A stretch of DNA of 64,000 bases from Citrobacter braakii (GTDB taxonomy: Bacteria; Pseudomonadota; Gammaproteobacteria; Enterobacterales; Enterobacteriaceae), in the NCBI RefSeq assembly GCF_002075345.1, contig NZ_NAEW01000002.1:124001-188000 (forward strand), given 5' to 3'. The number at the start of each line of letters is the position of its first letter. The stretch's first letter is position 1. Positions 43,255-52,227 of this stretch are shown here, in pieces. The position numbers were made by a program, and so were the translations under genes. The notes under the pieces were generated by a model that did no database searches, was not told the origin of the DNA, and saw nothing but the letters and a program-made list of their open reading frames with translations.

Positions 43255-43257
43255 TTT

Positions 43258-44055
43258 ATGAATACGCCAATGATATCTCCAGACAAAGCGTCCTCTGAGG
43301 CAGAACCTTTTATACTATCTGTTGTTGTAGAGTCTGACAAAATGAGGATAACAGATCCCCATTGCCACTCTCGTGGGCAGTTACTCGGAGCTATTCAAGG
43401 ACTAATTTCAATTGATGCAGACGGGAGTCGCTGGGTTGTGCCTGCAACTCATGCTGTATGGATACCGCCCTATGTATCACATAGCCTTTTAGGGTCACAT
43501 GGCCCATTTAAAGGGTGGAGTGTATATGTAGCCAACTCTGCTTGTACGGACCTTCCTGATAAACCATGTATTTTAGAACTCTCAGGATTATTACGTGAAA
43601 CTGTGGCCAGAATGACAAAATGGCAAAACACGGTTTTGGAACCTGCACAAGTACATCTTTCGTATGTTTTCCTTCATGAAATTCGCACAATGCCTAGAGT
43701 AGGCTTAGGATTACCTATGCCAAAAAAACCTCAGCTACTAAAAATTGCTCTAGCCCTTGCAAATGAACCCGGCAATGACAAACGTATGACAGATTGGGCT
43801 ACTTGGGCTGGTATTTCACCACGTTCACTAACACGTAATTTTATTCGTGACACCGGATTTACATTCACTGAATGGCGTCAAAGGGTTCGTTTACTCATTG
43901 CCCTTGAAATGTTAGCGTCTGGTAAGCAAGTGACTGAAATATCTTTAGATCTTGGATATGATAATGTTAGTGCATTCATTACTCTTTTTCGTCGTATATT
44001 CGGTACAACACCAGGAAATTATAAAGAAATGATGAGAGGTAAAAATAACTTATAA
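43258..44055 (+). CDS. AraC-family regulator of the cluster
   Basis: This 265-aa protein has an N-terminal cupin-like sensor (DPHCHSRGQLLGAIQGLISI, HAVWIPPYVSHSL, about 30-90) and a C-terminal double HTH (MTDWATWAGISPRSLTRNFI, FTEWRQRVRLLIALEML, VTEISLDLGYDNVSAF, RRIFGTTPGNYKEM). The layout is that of cupin-AraC regulators that control adjacent efflux or metabolic genes. It is divergent from the CDPS operon, so it probably controls it. It is less AT-rich than the operon, so it may have a separate origin. Confidence 0.85.
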   Translation: MNTPMISPDKASSEAEPFILSVVVESDKMRITDPHCHSRGQLLGAIQGLISIDADGSRWVVPATHAVWIPPYVSHSLLGSHGPFKGWSVYVANSACTDLPDKPCILELSGLLRETVARMTKWQNTVLEPAQVHLSYVFLHEIRTMPRVGLGLPMPKKPQLLKIALALANEPGNDKRMTDWATWAGISPRSLTRNFIRDTGFTFTEWRQRVRLLIALEMLASGKQVTEISLDLGYDNVSAFITLFRRIFGTTPGNYKEMMRGKNNL

Positions 44056-44363
44056 TCTATATTAAAAATTTTATATATTTCATATTATATTTTAACCATT
44101 ATAAATAACGTTTCAAATTAGCGCTCTACTCGAGGTTTTAGCTAAATGGAGAGCTAAAGTTCTAGCCCGGCGTCAATCCTGTATTCTAGGCTGAGGATTG
44201 AGTTCTGAATGTCTCCCCTGACAAACAAGGCTCTCAGCAAAGTGATCTTCTATTTTGAAACAGTATTTGTAAATAAAGTTAAATGGTGGTCATTTCGGGG
44301 GTCTTGACGAATTGTATTTTTTTATTTAGATTAATAATCAGCCAGTTAATGGCTAAGTAGATC
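44056..44363. other. Non-coding right end of island
   Basis: About 300 bp without an ORF. The left part is AT-rich. TGGTGGTCA at 44284-44292, followed by GGGGGTC, resembles the sequence upstream of the island integrase (TGGTGGTCA at 33260, then GGGGTCA) and may be an integrase arm site. Nothing else is recognised. Confidence 0.45.
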
Positions 44364-44380
44364 CCAGTCAGAGGAGCCAA
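44364..44380 (+). repeat. Island right att (attR), 17 bp
   Basis: This is an exact copy of 33133-33149 (tRNA-Asn 3' end). The original terminator of tRNA-Asn follows directly, so this is the old downstream flank displaced by 11 kb. Confidence 0.9.
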
Positions 44381-44387
44381 ATTTAAG

Positions 44388-44422
44388 AAGCCCGCTTAAG
44401 GAAACTTAAGCGGGCTTTTTGC
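44388..44422 (+). terminator. Original tRNA-Asn terminator, displaced
   Basis: AAGCCCGCTTAAG (44388-44400) and CTTAAGCGGGCTT (44405-44417) form a 13-bp stem with loop GAAA, followed by T residues. It originally ended the tRNA-Asn transcript; the island now separates them. Confidence 0.92.
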
Positions 44423-44535
44423 TTTTCACGTCTGTGTAAAAGCTGCCTCTATAAGCGCTCAGTCTGCCATAACTCCCCATTCCATGCCGCATCACATCGT
44501 TGATTAAAGTTGTGTAAATGTAAATCGTTTAAACT

Positions 44536-44571
44536 TTGCAATTATTGTAAGTGCTAGTGATTATCATTTAT
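44536..44571 (+). promoter_or_regulatory. Candidate promoter with Fur box for iron transporter
   Basis: TTGCAA (44536-44541), a 17-bp spacer and GATTAT (44559-44564) form a promoter. It overlaps GCTAGTGATTATCATTTAT (44553-44571), which by my count matches 13 of 19 positions of the Fur consensus GATAATGATAATCATTATC. Iron repression of the downstream fbpABC-like operon is the natural inference. Confidence 0.6.
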
Positions 44572-44641
44572 TGTACGCGAGCCAAAAGAACGAGCCCCGA
44601 CTCGGTTCACTGTATGTTCCAATTACTCTGGGATAAAAACG

Positions 44642-45679
44642 ATGAATGCTCTGACTCGCACCGGATTGCGCCGTATCACGCTTGCCTCTGCCCTCCTCTT
44701 CTCTGTCAGCCTGCCGGCTTTCGCTCAGGAAACGTTAACGCTTTACACCACCCGTGAACCGGGCCTGATCCAGCCTTTACTTGATAGCTGGACTAAAACC
44801 AGCGGTATCAAAGTAAGTACGGTCTATATCAAAGACGGTATGCTTGAGCGTGTTAAGGCGGAAGGCAAAAACTCCCCTGCCGACCTGCTGATGACCGTCG
44901 ATGCCGGAAATCTCATCGATTTGGTTGAAGCTGGCGTCACCCAGCCGGTAGAGTCAGAAGCGCTGAAAGCCGCCATTCCGGCGAATCTGCGCGGCGCGGA
45001 TAATCAGTGGTTTGCGCTTTCTATGCGCGCCCGCGTACTGTATGCCGAGAAGTCGCTGCCAATCGATAACTGGCATTACGAACAGCTCGCCAGCCCAGAA
45101 TACAAAGGTAAAGTTTGTATTCGTTCCGGTCAGCACCCCTACAACACGGCGCTGATCGCCGCGATGATTGCCCATCATGGTGAAGCTAAAACCGAAGAAT
45201 GGCTACGCGGCGTAAAGGCTAACCTGGCGCGTAAAGCCACCGGCGGCGATCGCGATGTTGCCCGCGATATCCTCGGTGGAATTTGTGATATTGGTCTGGC
45301 CAACTCCTATTATGTCGGCCATATGAAAAACGCCAAAGAAGGCAGCGATGCTCGTCAGTGGGGCGATGCCATTAAAGTCGTTAAACCAACCTTTGAAAAT
45401 GGTGGTACGCACGTCAACATCAGCGGCGCTGCCGTTGCCCGCTATGCGCCAAATAAAGCCGATGCCGTTAAGCTGATGGAATATCTGGTTTCCGCGCCTG
45501 CCCAGCAGCAGTATGCGAAAGCGAACTTTGAATATCCAGTACTGAAAGGCGTAACGCTTGACCCGGTCATTAGCGCCACAATCGGTGAAATCGACGTCGA
45601 TAAAACACCGCTCACCGAGATCGTGAAGTATCGTAAACAAGCTAGTTTGCTGGTAGATAAAGTTGGATTCGATCAATAA
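44642..45679 (+). CDS. fbpA: Ferric iron ABC transporter, periplasmic binding protein
   Basis: This 345-aa FbpA/FutA-type binding protein has a signal peptide ending SLPAFAQ (cleaved near residue 28). ETLTLYTTREPGLIQPLLDS starts the mature fold. GLANSYYVGHM carries the paired Tyr that binds Fe3+ in this family, and CIRSGQHPYNTALIAAMI is conserved. It is the first gene of a three-gene operon and its 3' end overlaps the permease start by 17 bp. The family assignment is firm, iron is the most likely substrate, and the symbol is generic. Confidence 0.87.
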   Translation: MNALTRTGLRRITLASALLFSVSLPAFAQETLTLYTTREPGLIQPLLDSWTKTSGIKVSTVYIKDGMLERVKAEGKNSPADLLMTVDAGNLIDLVEAGVTQPVESEALKAAIPANLRGADNQWFALSMRARVLYAEKSLPIDNWHYEQLASPEYKGKVCIRSGQHPYNTALIAAMIAHHGEAKTEEWLRGVKANLARKATGGDRDVARDILGGICDIGLANSYYVGHMKNAKEGSDARQWGDAIKVVKPTFENGGTHVNISGAAVARYAPNKADAVKLMEYLVSAPAQQQYAKANFEYPVLKGVTLDPVISATIGEIDVDKTPLTEIVKYRKQASLLVDKVGFDQ

Positions 45680-47351
45680 ATCGCTGCAGTTTCCGACGTT
45701 ACGCGGCCTGGTTTCCGGGCCGCAGTCATTATTAACGCCGTTGCATCTTGGCGCATTGTGCGTCGCGCTTGGCGTCCTGACCCCCATCGTTGCGCTGATC
45801 TGGCAGGCCACCCAGGCTGATTTATCCCACTGGGATAATCTTATGACATATGTACTGCCTTCAGCGCTCAAAAACACCGTGCTGTTGCTAGCGGGTGTCG
45901 CGATAATGGTTGGCGTTATTGGCGTAGGCAGCGCATGGGCGGTAACGGCATGGGATTTCCCTGGGCGAAAAATTCTCAGTTGGGCGCTGCTGTTGCCGCT
46001 GGCAATGCCGACCTACATCGTTGCCTTCGCATGGCTCGATCTGCTGCATCCGATTGGCCCCCTGCAAACCTTTATCCGTTTCTTACTTGGCTTTGACAGC
46101 CCGCGACAGTTCCGCCTGCCCGATTTACGTTCCCTTTCCGGCGCAATAATCTTGCTCGGATTAGTACTTTATCCTTACGTGTACCTGACAACCCGCGCCA
46201 TGTTTATCAGCCAGCCGGCCCATCTGTTGGAAGCTGCACGTACGCTGGGTTGCAGCGCAACCGGGACTTTTTTTCGTGTTGCTCTCCCCATGGCTCGCCC
46301 GGCACTGGCCGTCGGGATCAGTCTGGCGCTGCTGGAGACGCTTAACGATATTGGCGCGTCGGAATTTCTCGGGGTACAAACGTTAACCGTTACCGTATAC
46401 ACCACATGGATCTCTCGCTCTGATTTATCTGCCGCAGCGCAAATCGCCTGCATGATGCTGATGTTTATATTCTTTATTCTGACGCTGGAATTTTATGGCC
46501 GCAGAAAACAGGGATTCAGCAGCCGTAGCCTGCGGGAAATTCAACCCACCCGCGTGCAAGGCTGGCGTGGCTGGCTACTCGGTGTCGTTATTTCGCTGCC
46601 GGTTGTGCTGGGCTTTCTGGCCCCGGTGCTGTTTTTAATCTGGGAAAGCGCCAAACGTATAGGTGACGAGAGCCCTATATCCTCCTCGTTACTGTCTGCA
46701 TTACAAAATACGTTATCACTGGCCGCGGGAACCACGTTGGTGGTGGTTTGCGTCAGTATGTTGGTAGCCTGGAGCGCGCGGCATAGCGCCGCAGACAACG
46801 CGATGCCAGGATTTCGCCGTGGTGTAATGCGTCTGGCTTCTTTAGGCTACGCGGTTCCCGGTACAATTCTGGCAATTGGTTTTTTAACCCCCGCCATGGC
46901 AGTCGACCGCTGGCTGGCAGATTTACTGGATGTTCGCGGCCTGCCGCTGATGTCCGCCGGGATCCTGCTGGTAATTTGTTGTGCCATGCGTTTCCAGGCG
47001 ATTGCTATCGGCGCACTGGATTCCGGCCTGGGCCGCATTCCGCCTTCGCTGGAGCAGGCTTCTCGTCTGTTGGGTGAGAATGGTGCGGGCACATTTGCAC
47101 GGGTTCATTTCCCATTGCTGCGCCCGGCGTTAGTGAGTAGCGCCCTGCTGGTTTTTGCCGATGCCATGAAAGAACTGCCAACAACGTTGCTGTTGCGCCC
47201 GGTAAACTTCGAAACGCTGGCAACGTTGCTGTATGCAGAAGCCGCCCGTGGAACCTATGAAGAAGGTGCTATCGCCGCGCTAATGATTGTTTTAGCTGGC
47301 ACGCTACCGGTTATTTTGTTGGTGCGTCACCAGATGACTCGCCGTGGTTAA
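45663..47351 (+). CDS. fbpB: Ferric iron ABC transporter, permease
   Basis: This 562-aa fused permease has two BPD_transp_1 halves, each with about six helices. EAA loops are visible in both halves: LEAARTLGCSATGTFFRVAL in the first and LEQASRLLGENGAGTFARVH in the second. The layout matches FbpB/SfuB. Translation probably starts at TTG 45663, overlapping fbpA, giving MDSINKSLQFPTLRG; no ATG gives the full N-terminus. The 3' end overlaps the ATPase region. Confidence 0.88.
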   Translation: MDSINKSLQFPTLRGLVSGPQSLLTPLHLGALCVALGVLTPIVALIWQATQADLSHWDNLMTYVLPSALKNTVLLLAGVAIMVGVIGVGSAWAVTAWDFPGRKILSWALLLPLAMPTYIVAFAWLDLLHPIGPLQTFIRFLLGFDSPRQFRLPDLRSLSGAIILLGLVLYPYVYLTTRAMFISQPAHLLEAARTLGCSATGTFFRVALPMARPALAVGISLALLETLNDIGASEFLGVQTLTVTVYTTWISRSDLSAAAQIACMMLMFIFFILTLEFYGRRKQGFSSRSLREIQPTRVQGWRGWLLGVVISLPVVLGFLAPVLFLIWESAKRIGDESPISSSLLSALQNTLSLAAGTTLVVVCVSMLVAWSARHSAADNAMPGFRRGVMRLASLGYAVPGTILAIGFLTPAMAVDRWLADLLDVRGLPLMSAGILLVICCAMRFQAIAIGALDSGLGRIPPSLEQASRLLGENGAGTFARVHFPLLRPALVSSALLVFADAMKELPTTLLLRPVNFETLATLLYAEAARGTYEEGAIAALMIVLAGTLPVILLVRHQMTRRG

Positions 47352-47361
47352 GAGAGTAACA

Positions 47362-48045
47362 ATGTCAGAAATTGCATTACGACTCCAGGATGTGCATGTT
47401 GCCTACGGCAACAGTCAGCAATCGGTGCTGAGCGGGTTTTCAATGTCGGTACGTAAAGGAGAGATCGCCTGTCTACTGGGCGCTTCAGGTTGCGGAAAAA
47501 CCACCGTGTTACGCGCAGTTGCCGGATTTGAACGGCTGCGAAGCGGAGAGATCTATGTGTCGCAGCGCCGCGTTGCCGGTTCCGGTGTTCATCTGCCGCC
47601 GGAAAAACGGCATGTCGGCATGGTCTTTCAGGAATATGCGTTATTCCCTCACCTGACCGCGCAACAAAACGTGGCCTTTGGGTTACGACGTATGCCGCGT
47701 GAGCAGCAGCAGGTCCGGGTGGCGGAGCTGTTAAAAATGGTTGAGTTGCACAGTCATGCCGGCCGTTATCCGCATGAACTGTCCGGCGGTCAACAGCAGC
47801 GTATCGCTCTTGCGCGCGCGCTGGCGCCGCATCCGGAAATCCTGCTGCTCGATGAGCCTTTCTCCAGCCTTGATAAGCGCACGCGCGAGCGTCTTGGCAA
47901 CGAGGTGCGGGATATTTTGCGTGCCGCCGGGCAAACGGCACTGCTGGTTACACACAGCGAACACGAGGCGCAGCTAATGGCAGACCATATTGGCGTGGTA
48001 AAAATGGGACAATATCAAATTAAAAAAGCGACCCACCCAGGCTGA
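47362..48045 (+). CDS. fbpC: Ferric iron ABC transporter, ATP-binding protein
   Basis: This 227-aa ABC ATPase has Walker A GASGCGKTT, Q-loop FQEYALFPHL, signature LSGGQQQRIALARALA, Walker B ILLLDEPFSSLD and switch His VTHSEHEA. It lacks the C-terminal TOBE regulatory domain of full-length FbpC (about 350 aa), so this is a short form. ATG 47362 has GAGAG upstream and was chosen over GTG 47344. It completes the operon. Confidence 0.88.
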   Translation: MSEIALRLQDVHVAYGNSQQSVLSGFSMSVRKGEIACLLGASGCGKTTVLRAVAGFERLRSGEIYVSQRRVAGSGVHLPPEKRHVGMVFQEYALFPHLTAQQNVAFGLRRMPREQQQVRVAELLKMVELHSHAGRYPHELSGGQQQRIALARALAPHPEILLLDEPFSSLDKRTRERLGNEVRDILRAAGQTALLVTHSEHEAQLMADHIGVVKMGQYQIKKATHPG

Positions 48046-48060
48046 AGGTCACAGGGTCGC
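48028..48060. terminator. Hairpin between convergent fbpC and ldtA
   Basis: GCGACCC (48028-48034) and GGGTCGC (48054-48060) form a 7-bp stem with a 19-nt loop overlapping the fbpC stop. It is weak as an intrinsic terminator but well placed between convergent genes. Confidence 0.4.
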
Positions 48061-48068
48061 CTTGAAAA

Positions 48069-48998
48069 TTAGTAATGGGTCTGAATCAGACTGATATTCA
48101 CCGGCATGCCGGAGCGTCTTTCCAGTGCCTGATTTCCGCGACTCATATCCACGTCATTCCCGCTGATGAAAGTGCGCAGCGCGGGGGTGACTGGCAAGGG
48201 AACTTTTCTGTCAGACTCATATTCCGACCGGTTTCGTGACAGTGGTTCATGCACTTCCACCCAGCGACTACCGTCCGGCTCTACGCTGTATTTCACCGGT
48301 CGGTCTATCAGTTGCACACGCGTCCCTACCGGTACGGTATCAAACAGATATTTAATGTCGTCATTACGTAAACGGATGCACCCCTGACTTACCCGCAGAC
48401 CAATACCGAAATTCGCATTTGTGCCATGAATGGCATAAAGCCTGCCGATATAAATCGCATACAGTCCCATCGGGTTATCAGGCCCGGCAGGAACAAACGC
48501 CGGCAGGCTTTCCCCACGTGCTGCGTATTCGCGCCGGGTATTCGGCGTAGGCGTCCAGCTTGGTGCTTCCTGCTTACGTTCTACCGCCGTCACCCAGTTA
48601 CGCGGCGTTTCTCTGCCCGCCTGGCCAATGCCAATGGGTAAAACCTCAACCGTATTGCTGCCAGCGGGATAATAGTAAAGGCGCATTTCTGCGACGTTGA
48701 TTACGATCCCCTCGCGTACAGTATCCGGTAATATCAGTTGCTGTGGCACAACCAGCGTCGAGCCAGACTTAGGCAGAAAAACATCCACGCCGGGATTGGC
48801 CTCCAGCATATTGCTCAACCCCTGTCCGTACTGCGCGGCAAAAGCTTCCAACGGCTGAGTGTTTCCTGAAGGTACCGTAATGGTCAAAGGGCTCCCCACC
48901 AGGCGACTGCCTTCAGGCGGGAGCGGATAACTCACCGCCTGCGCGCTCTGACTCACGAGCAGCATAATGAGTGAACAAAGCAGTTTTACACGACGCAT
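48069..48998 (-). CDS. ldtA: LdtA (ErfK), L,D-transpeptidase
   Basis: This 309-aa periplasmic enzyme attaches Braun lipoprotein to peptidoglycan. In order: a signal peptide (to about residue 21, SAQA|VSYP), a LysM-type domain ([20 protein letters not shown]), and a YkuD catalytic domain with [20 protein letters not shown], holding the catalytic His and Cys. Its place beside cobT is as in E. coli and Salmonella. Confidence 0.95.
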   Translation of the reverse strand: MRRVKLLCSLIMLLVSQSAQAVSYPLPPEGSRLVGSPLTITVPSGNTQPLEAFAAQYGQGLSNMLEANPGVDVFLPKSGSTLVVPQQLILPDTVREGIVINVAEMRLYYYPAGSNTVEVLPIGIGQAGRETPRNWVTAVERKQEAPSWTPTPNTRREYAARGESLPAFVPAGPDNPMGLYAIYIGRLYAIHGTNANFGIGLRVSQGCIRLRNDDIKYLFDTVPVGTRVQLIDRPVKYSVEPDGSRWVEVHEPLSRNRSEYESDRKVPLPVTPALRTFISGNDVDMSRGNQALERRSGMPVNISLIQTHY

Positions 48999-49184
48999 CT
49001 TTTTCCTTTCCTTCGCCGCAGCAGATATCCGTTAATTATAGCTTTTATTATCTGTTTTAGTGGGTTACGACTAAAATCCGCATAAAAAAGCCGCCTGAGG
49101 CTAATGCAATTCAGTTAACGCCTATGTATCAGAAAGCATCACCTGTGTTGGCAGAAGTTATGAATATGCTATCTCACGGTAAGA

Positions 49185-49436
49185 GTTCCGTTCACCTCAT
49201 GTGCATCGTTTATCTGAAACACCGATTCCTGTGAACGTGTAAAGGGCGTTCTCCGCCACGCCCTTTACAATCCCGGCTCCCGGCGGGAAAATTGCCGCTC
49301 CGCGGTCCCCTCCGTTTATTCCTCCAGGCTACCGGGCCGGGCGCGAGGTAGCATCCCTGCAAAACGCGCCCTGAACCCGCATCCCTGCGGGTTCTCCCGG
49401 CCTTACGGAAACACGTCGGCAATTTTCAGCCGGACC
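49185..49436 (+). repeat. Giant palindrome, left arm (252 bp)
   Basis: This arm pairs with 49520-49771 as an inverted repeat in strict register: every matching position pair sums to 98956 with no net gap. The outer 14 bp (GTTCCGTTCACCTC) and inner 15 bp (ATTTTCAGCCGGACC) are perfect. Overall identity is about 70% by my count (176 of 252). It contains an internal hairpin CCCGCATCCCTGCGGG. It is G+C-rich and has no convincing gene. It lies in the 850-bp gap between ldtA and cobT. Confidence 0.88.
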
Positions 49437-49519
49437 AGCCCACACCTGACCACCTGCGTTTTTTATCTGAACAGCAAAACAGAGTTAACTGGAAGTCAGT
49501 GCGTTGCAGCGATGACCCC

Positions 49520-49771
49520 GGTCCGGCTGAAAATCGATGAGGCGTTGACGGCTGACCGGGTCTGCCCGCAGGGATGCGGGCAGAGGGGACGGCCTGCAGG
49601 GACGCAGGCCCGGCCCCGACCCGACAGGCAGACGGCATAAGACGAATGAATCGCGCAGCGACGATTTTCCCGCCGGAAGCCTGGGTTGCAAGGGAGGCGG
49701 CGGTGAGCCTCCCTTGCACGTTCACGGGTATCTGCGCTTCAGAGAATTGCTACCGCCGAGGTGAACGGAAC
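49520..49771 (-). repeat. Giant palindrome, right arm (252 bp)
   Basis: This is the partner of 49185-49436, with an 83-bp unpaired centre (49437-49519). It includes GCCCGCAGGGATGCGGGC and the reverse complements of the left-arm blocks. The minus-strand reading frames through it (such as 49426-49725) look like chance ORFs in a G+C-rich repeat. Enterobacterial genomes carry similar dispersed sequence, as far as I remember, but I could not check. Confidence 0.85.
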
Positions 49772-49852
49772 CCTTAGCAAGAATCACATGTTCCCCATAA
49801 TGCTTAACTGAACGGTATTGCACCATGGGGCGAGGTTCAGCGTGGCCAAAAA

Positions 49853-50917
49853 CTATGCTTCCTTACCATCCGGAAGCACAATATTGCTGGCGGCGAGCTG
49901 CCCCATGTTGTTGTACATTGCACAGGCGGCTTCAACAATCGGCATCGCCAGCGCGGCCCCGCTGCCTTCGCCCAAACGCATCCCCATATTGAGATACGGC
50001 TCCAGTTCAAGATGCGCCAGCGCGGTGCGAGCCCCCTTCTCGGCGGAGAAATGTGACGGGATCAGGTAAGGTTTAATCTGCGGCGCAATCTGGCAGGCCG
50101 CCAGCGCGGCGGAATAAGAGAGAAAACCGTCCAGCACAACCGGCAGGCCGCAGGAGGCCGCCCCCAACATCACCCCCGCCATGCCGACCAGATCAAACCC
50201 GCCTACCTTAGCCAGCACATCGATACCGTCATTACGATCCGGTTGATTGACGGCAATTGCTCGCCGCACAACATCGACTTTATTGCCGACTCTTGAAAGC
50301 GGCAGGTTAGCGCCGATACCCACCACGTCCTCGGCATCGCTGCCGGTCAGTACGCTGACGATTGCCGCCGCTGGCGTCGTATTTGCCATACCAAGTTCAC
50401 CGACGCCAAACAGCGTTACGCCGTCTTTGGCCAGCTCATGGGTATAGCGGATAACCTCCAGCAGCAGCTCCTCGGCCTGCGAACGACTCATTGCCGGGCC
50501 TTGTGCAATATTGCCGCAGCCGCGCGCCACGCGCATATTCACCACGCCAGGGATAAGCTCAGCATCGATGCCGACATCAATCACATGTACCTTTGCCCCC
50601 GCCTGAGCGGCCAGCACACAAACGCCTGTCGTCCCACGCGTCATATTAGCAGCCTGAATAGCCGTGACGATTTTAGGCGAAACAGCAACCCCTTCATCCC
50701 ATACACCGTGATCGGCGCACATCACCAGCATCGCTTTGCCATTCACATGCGGTACGCCCTTCAGACCCGGCATTCCGGCCAGTTGCACGGCGAGCGACTC
50801 AAGTCGACCAAGACTTCCTGGCGGTTTAAGCAAGCCATCGACATGCTGCTGTGCACGCAGCATCGCAGCACTATCAGGTGAAGGGATTGCGTGGAGTAAA
50901 GAGGTTAAAGTCTGCAT
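49853..50917 (-). CDS. cobT: CobT, DMB phosphoribosyltransferase
   Basis: CobT (354 aa; Salmonella 356) transfers phosphoribose from nicotinate mononucleotide to 5,6-dimethylbenzimidazole, making alpha-ribazole phosphate for the lower ligand of cobalamin. The catalytic Glu lies in [13 protein letters not shown] near the C-terminus. Family blocks include [15 protein letters not shown] and [15 protein letters not shown]. It is the last gene of the long cbi-cob operon and follows cobS by 24 bp. Confidence 0.97.
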   Translation of the reverse strand: MQTLTSLLHAIPSPDSAAMLRAQQHVDGLLKPPGSLGRLESLAVQLAGMPGLKGVPHVNGKAMLVMCADHGVWDEGVAVSPKIVTAIQAANMTRGTTGVCVLAAQAGAKVHVIDVGIDAELIPGVVNMRVARGCGNIAQGPAMSRSQAEELLLEVIRYTHELAKDGVTLFGVGELGMANTTPAAAIVSVLTGSDAEDVVGIGANLPLSRVGNKVDVVRRAIAVNQPDRNDGIDVLAKVGGFDLVGMAGVMLGAASCGLPVVLDGFLSYSAALAACQIAPQIKPYLIPSHFSAEKGARTALAHLELEPYLNMGMRLGEGSGAALAMPIVEAACAMYNNMGQLAASNIVLPDGKEA

Positions 50918-50941
50918 AAGGGTTCCAGTATGTTGGCTGAC

Positions 50942-51685
50942 TCAGAGCAGAGCCAGCAGGAAAATCAACTCGCCAAGTTCAATGGCCGCGCCCAGCGTAT
51001 CGCCGGTCTGCCCACCCAACGTGCGTTTTAATAACTGCCCAAGAATAAAAATCGCCACTATCGTAACAACCAGCGCCGCCACGCCGCGCATGCCAGGAAG
51101 AAGCACGGCAGCCAGGATCGCCGCGAATCCCAACGTGACGCAGGTTTGACGCCCGGTGACTTTACCGATAAAGACGTTGCCCAGCCCTTCTTCGCGGGCG
51201 TAGCGATGTCGATACATCAGCAAAACAGCGGTCCCCCGCCCGGCGACACAAGCGGCAGCAAGCGCCGCCAGCATCGGCGTGCCCCGCAAAGCCAGTTCGC
51301 TCACCACCAGCACTTTTGCCAGCAACACGAAAATTAACGCCAGTCCACCGTGAGTCCCCAGGCGGCTGTCACGCATGATTTCCAGCATCCGCTCGCGTCG
51401 ACGCGCCGAAAAAATACCGTCACAGGTATCCGCCAGACCGTCGAGATGAAATCCCCCGGTCAATAACGCCAGCGTGAGAACTGCAAACAGGGCCGCCAAC
51501 GGCACCCCACACCAGGGCTGCAGCGCCATAAAGACCAGCCCCGTCAGCCCTCCCAGCACCACGCCAATTAGCGGGAACATCACAATGCCACGTGAATAGT
51601 GCTCGAAATCCAGTCCTTGCGACCAGCGAGCAGGAACGGGCAAGCGACTAATAAAAGAGAGCATTGCCCAGAACAACTTACTCAT
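50942..51685 (-). CDS. cobS: CobS, cobalamin synthase
   Basis: This 247-aa integral membrane enzyme joins adenosylcobinamide-GDP to alpha-ribazole (phosphate). The acidic motif [20 protein letters not shown] binds metal and is fully conserved; several transmembrane helices follow ([16 protein letters not shown] and others). Its start overlaps the cobU stop as ATGA, so the nucleotide-loop enzymes are coupled. Confidence 0.97.
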   Translation of the reverse strand: MSKLFWAMLSFISRLPVPARWSQGLDFEHYSRGIVMFPLIGVVLGGLTGLVFMALQPWCGVPLAALFAVLTLALLTGGFHLDGLADTCDGIFSARRRERMLEIMRDSRLGTHGGLALIFVLLAKVLVVSELALRGTPMLAALAAACVAGRGTAVLLMYRHRYAREEGLGNVFIGKVTGRQTCVTLGFAAILAAVLLPGMRGVAALVVTIVAIFILGQLLKRTLGGQTGDTLGAAIELGELIFLLALL

Positions 51686-52227
51686 TTAATTTTGACTCCA
51701 ATTCCTGATACCACCAGCCAGACCTCATCAGCCGCCGCCGCCAGTCGCTGGTTCACACGTCCTGCAATATCGCGAAAATGCCGTGCCAGACGGTTCTCCG
51801 GTACAATCCCCATTCCGACTTCGTTAGTGACCAGCACAACCTTCGCCGGACAGCGCTGACAGGCCGCAATCAGCGAACGAATTTCATCCTCAATAGATTG
51901 CTCCATCGCCGCGTAATCCCAGCTATCCGGGTCGCTGTCACCGCCCAGCGCAAACAGCAGGTTAGTCACCATCGTGGTGATGCACTCCAGCAGAATGGCT
52001 TCTTGTGGATCGTTTGCTGCCGTAATCAGTTCATCGAGATGTTGCCAGCGTTCGGCTGTACGCCAGTGTGCAGGACGTCCGTCACGATGATGCTGAATTC
52101 GCGCAGCCATCTCCTCATCAAAAATCTGCGAAGTCGCGATATACAAAACGTTTGGAGAATCTGCGATCAGCGCTTCCGCATGCCGACTCTTGCCGCTTCG
52201 CGCGCCGCCAGTCACCAGAATCATCAT
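51682..52227 (-). CDS. cobU: CobU, adenosylcobinamide kinase/guanylyltransferase
   Basis: This 181-aa bifunctional enzyme phosphorylates adenosylcobinamide and then transfers GMP to it. The P-loop is [12 protein letters not shown] at the N-terminus; the guanylylated His lies in [12 protein letters not shown], and [16 protein letters not shown] is conserved. It overlaps cbiP by 4 bp and cobS by 4 bp. Confidence 0.97.
   Translation of the reverse strand: MMILVTGGARSGKSRHAEALIADSPNVLYIATSQIFDEEMAARIQHHRDGRPAHWRTAERWQHLDELITAANDPQEAILLECITTMVTNLLFALGGDSDPDSWDYAAMEQSIEDEIRSLIAACQRCPAKVVLVTNEVGMGIVPENRLARHFRDIAGRVNQRLAAAADEVWLVVSGIGVKIK

Larger units (their letters stand above)
33133..44380. mobile_element. 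Genomic island in tRNA-Asn with diketopiperazine cargo
   Basis: The 17-bp repeats at 33133-33149 and 44364-44380 bound 11.2 kb. In order: P4-type integrase, a small-ORF/remnant stretch, a decayed integrase copy, an unknown 303-aa gene, AlpA, DUF2857 and zinc-finger genes, a gene-free structured kilobase, a second tyrosine recombinase, then the MFS-P450-cyclodipeptide synthase operon and AraC regulator. TGGTGGTCA occurs near both ends (33260 and 44284) and may be an integrase arm site. The backbone resembles integrative elements; no conjugation genes are present, so it would need help to transfer. Confidence 0.88.

Noticed and set aside
39835..48045. Idea that the CDPS cluster and the fbpABC-like iron transporter form one system (as an iron-binding pulcherriminic acid product would suggest)
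   Set aside because: The att repeat at 44364-44380 and the displaced tRNA terminator lie between them, so the transporter is outside the island and has its own promoter. A functional link remains only a guess.
49426..49725. Minus-strand ORF of 99 aa (and one at 49485-49691) in the ldtA-cobT gap
   Set aside because: They run through the giant palindrome, are rich in Arg/Pro/Gly/Ser from the G+C-rich repeat, lack a good ribosome binding site and show no domain. They look like chance frames of a repeat.
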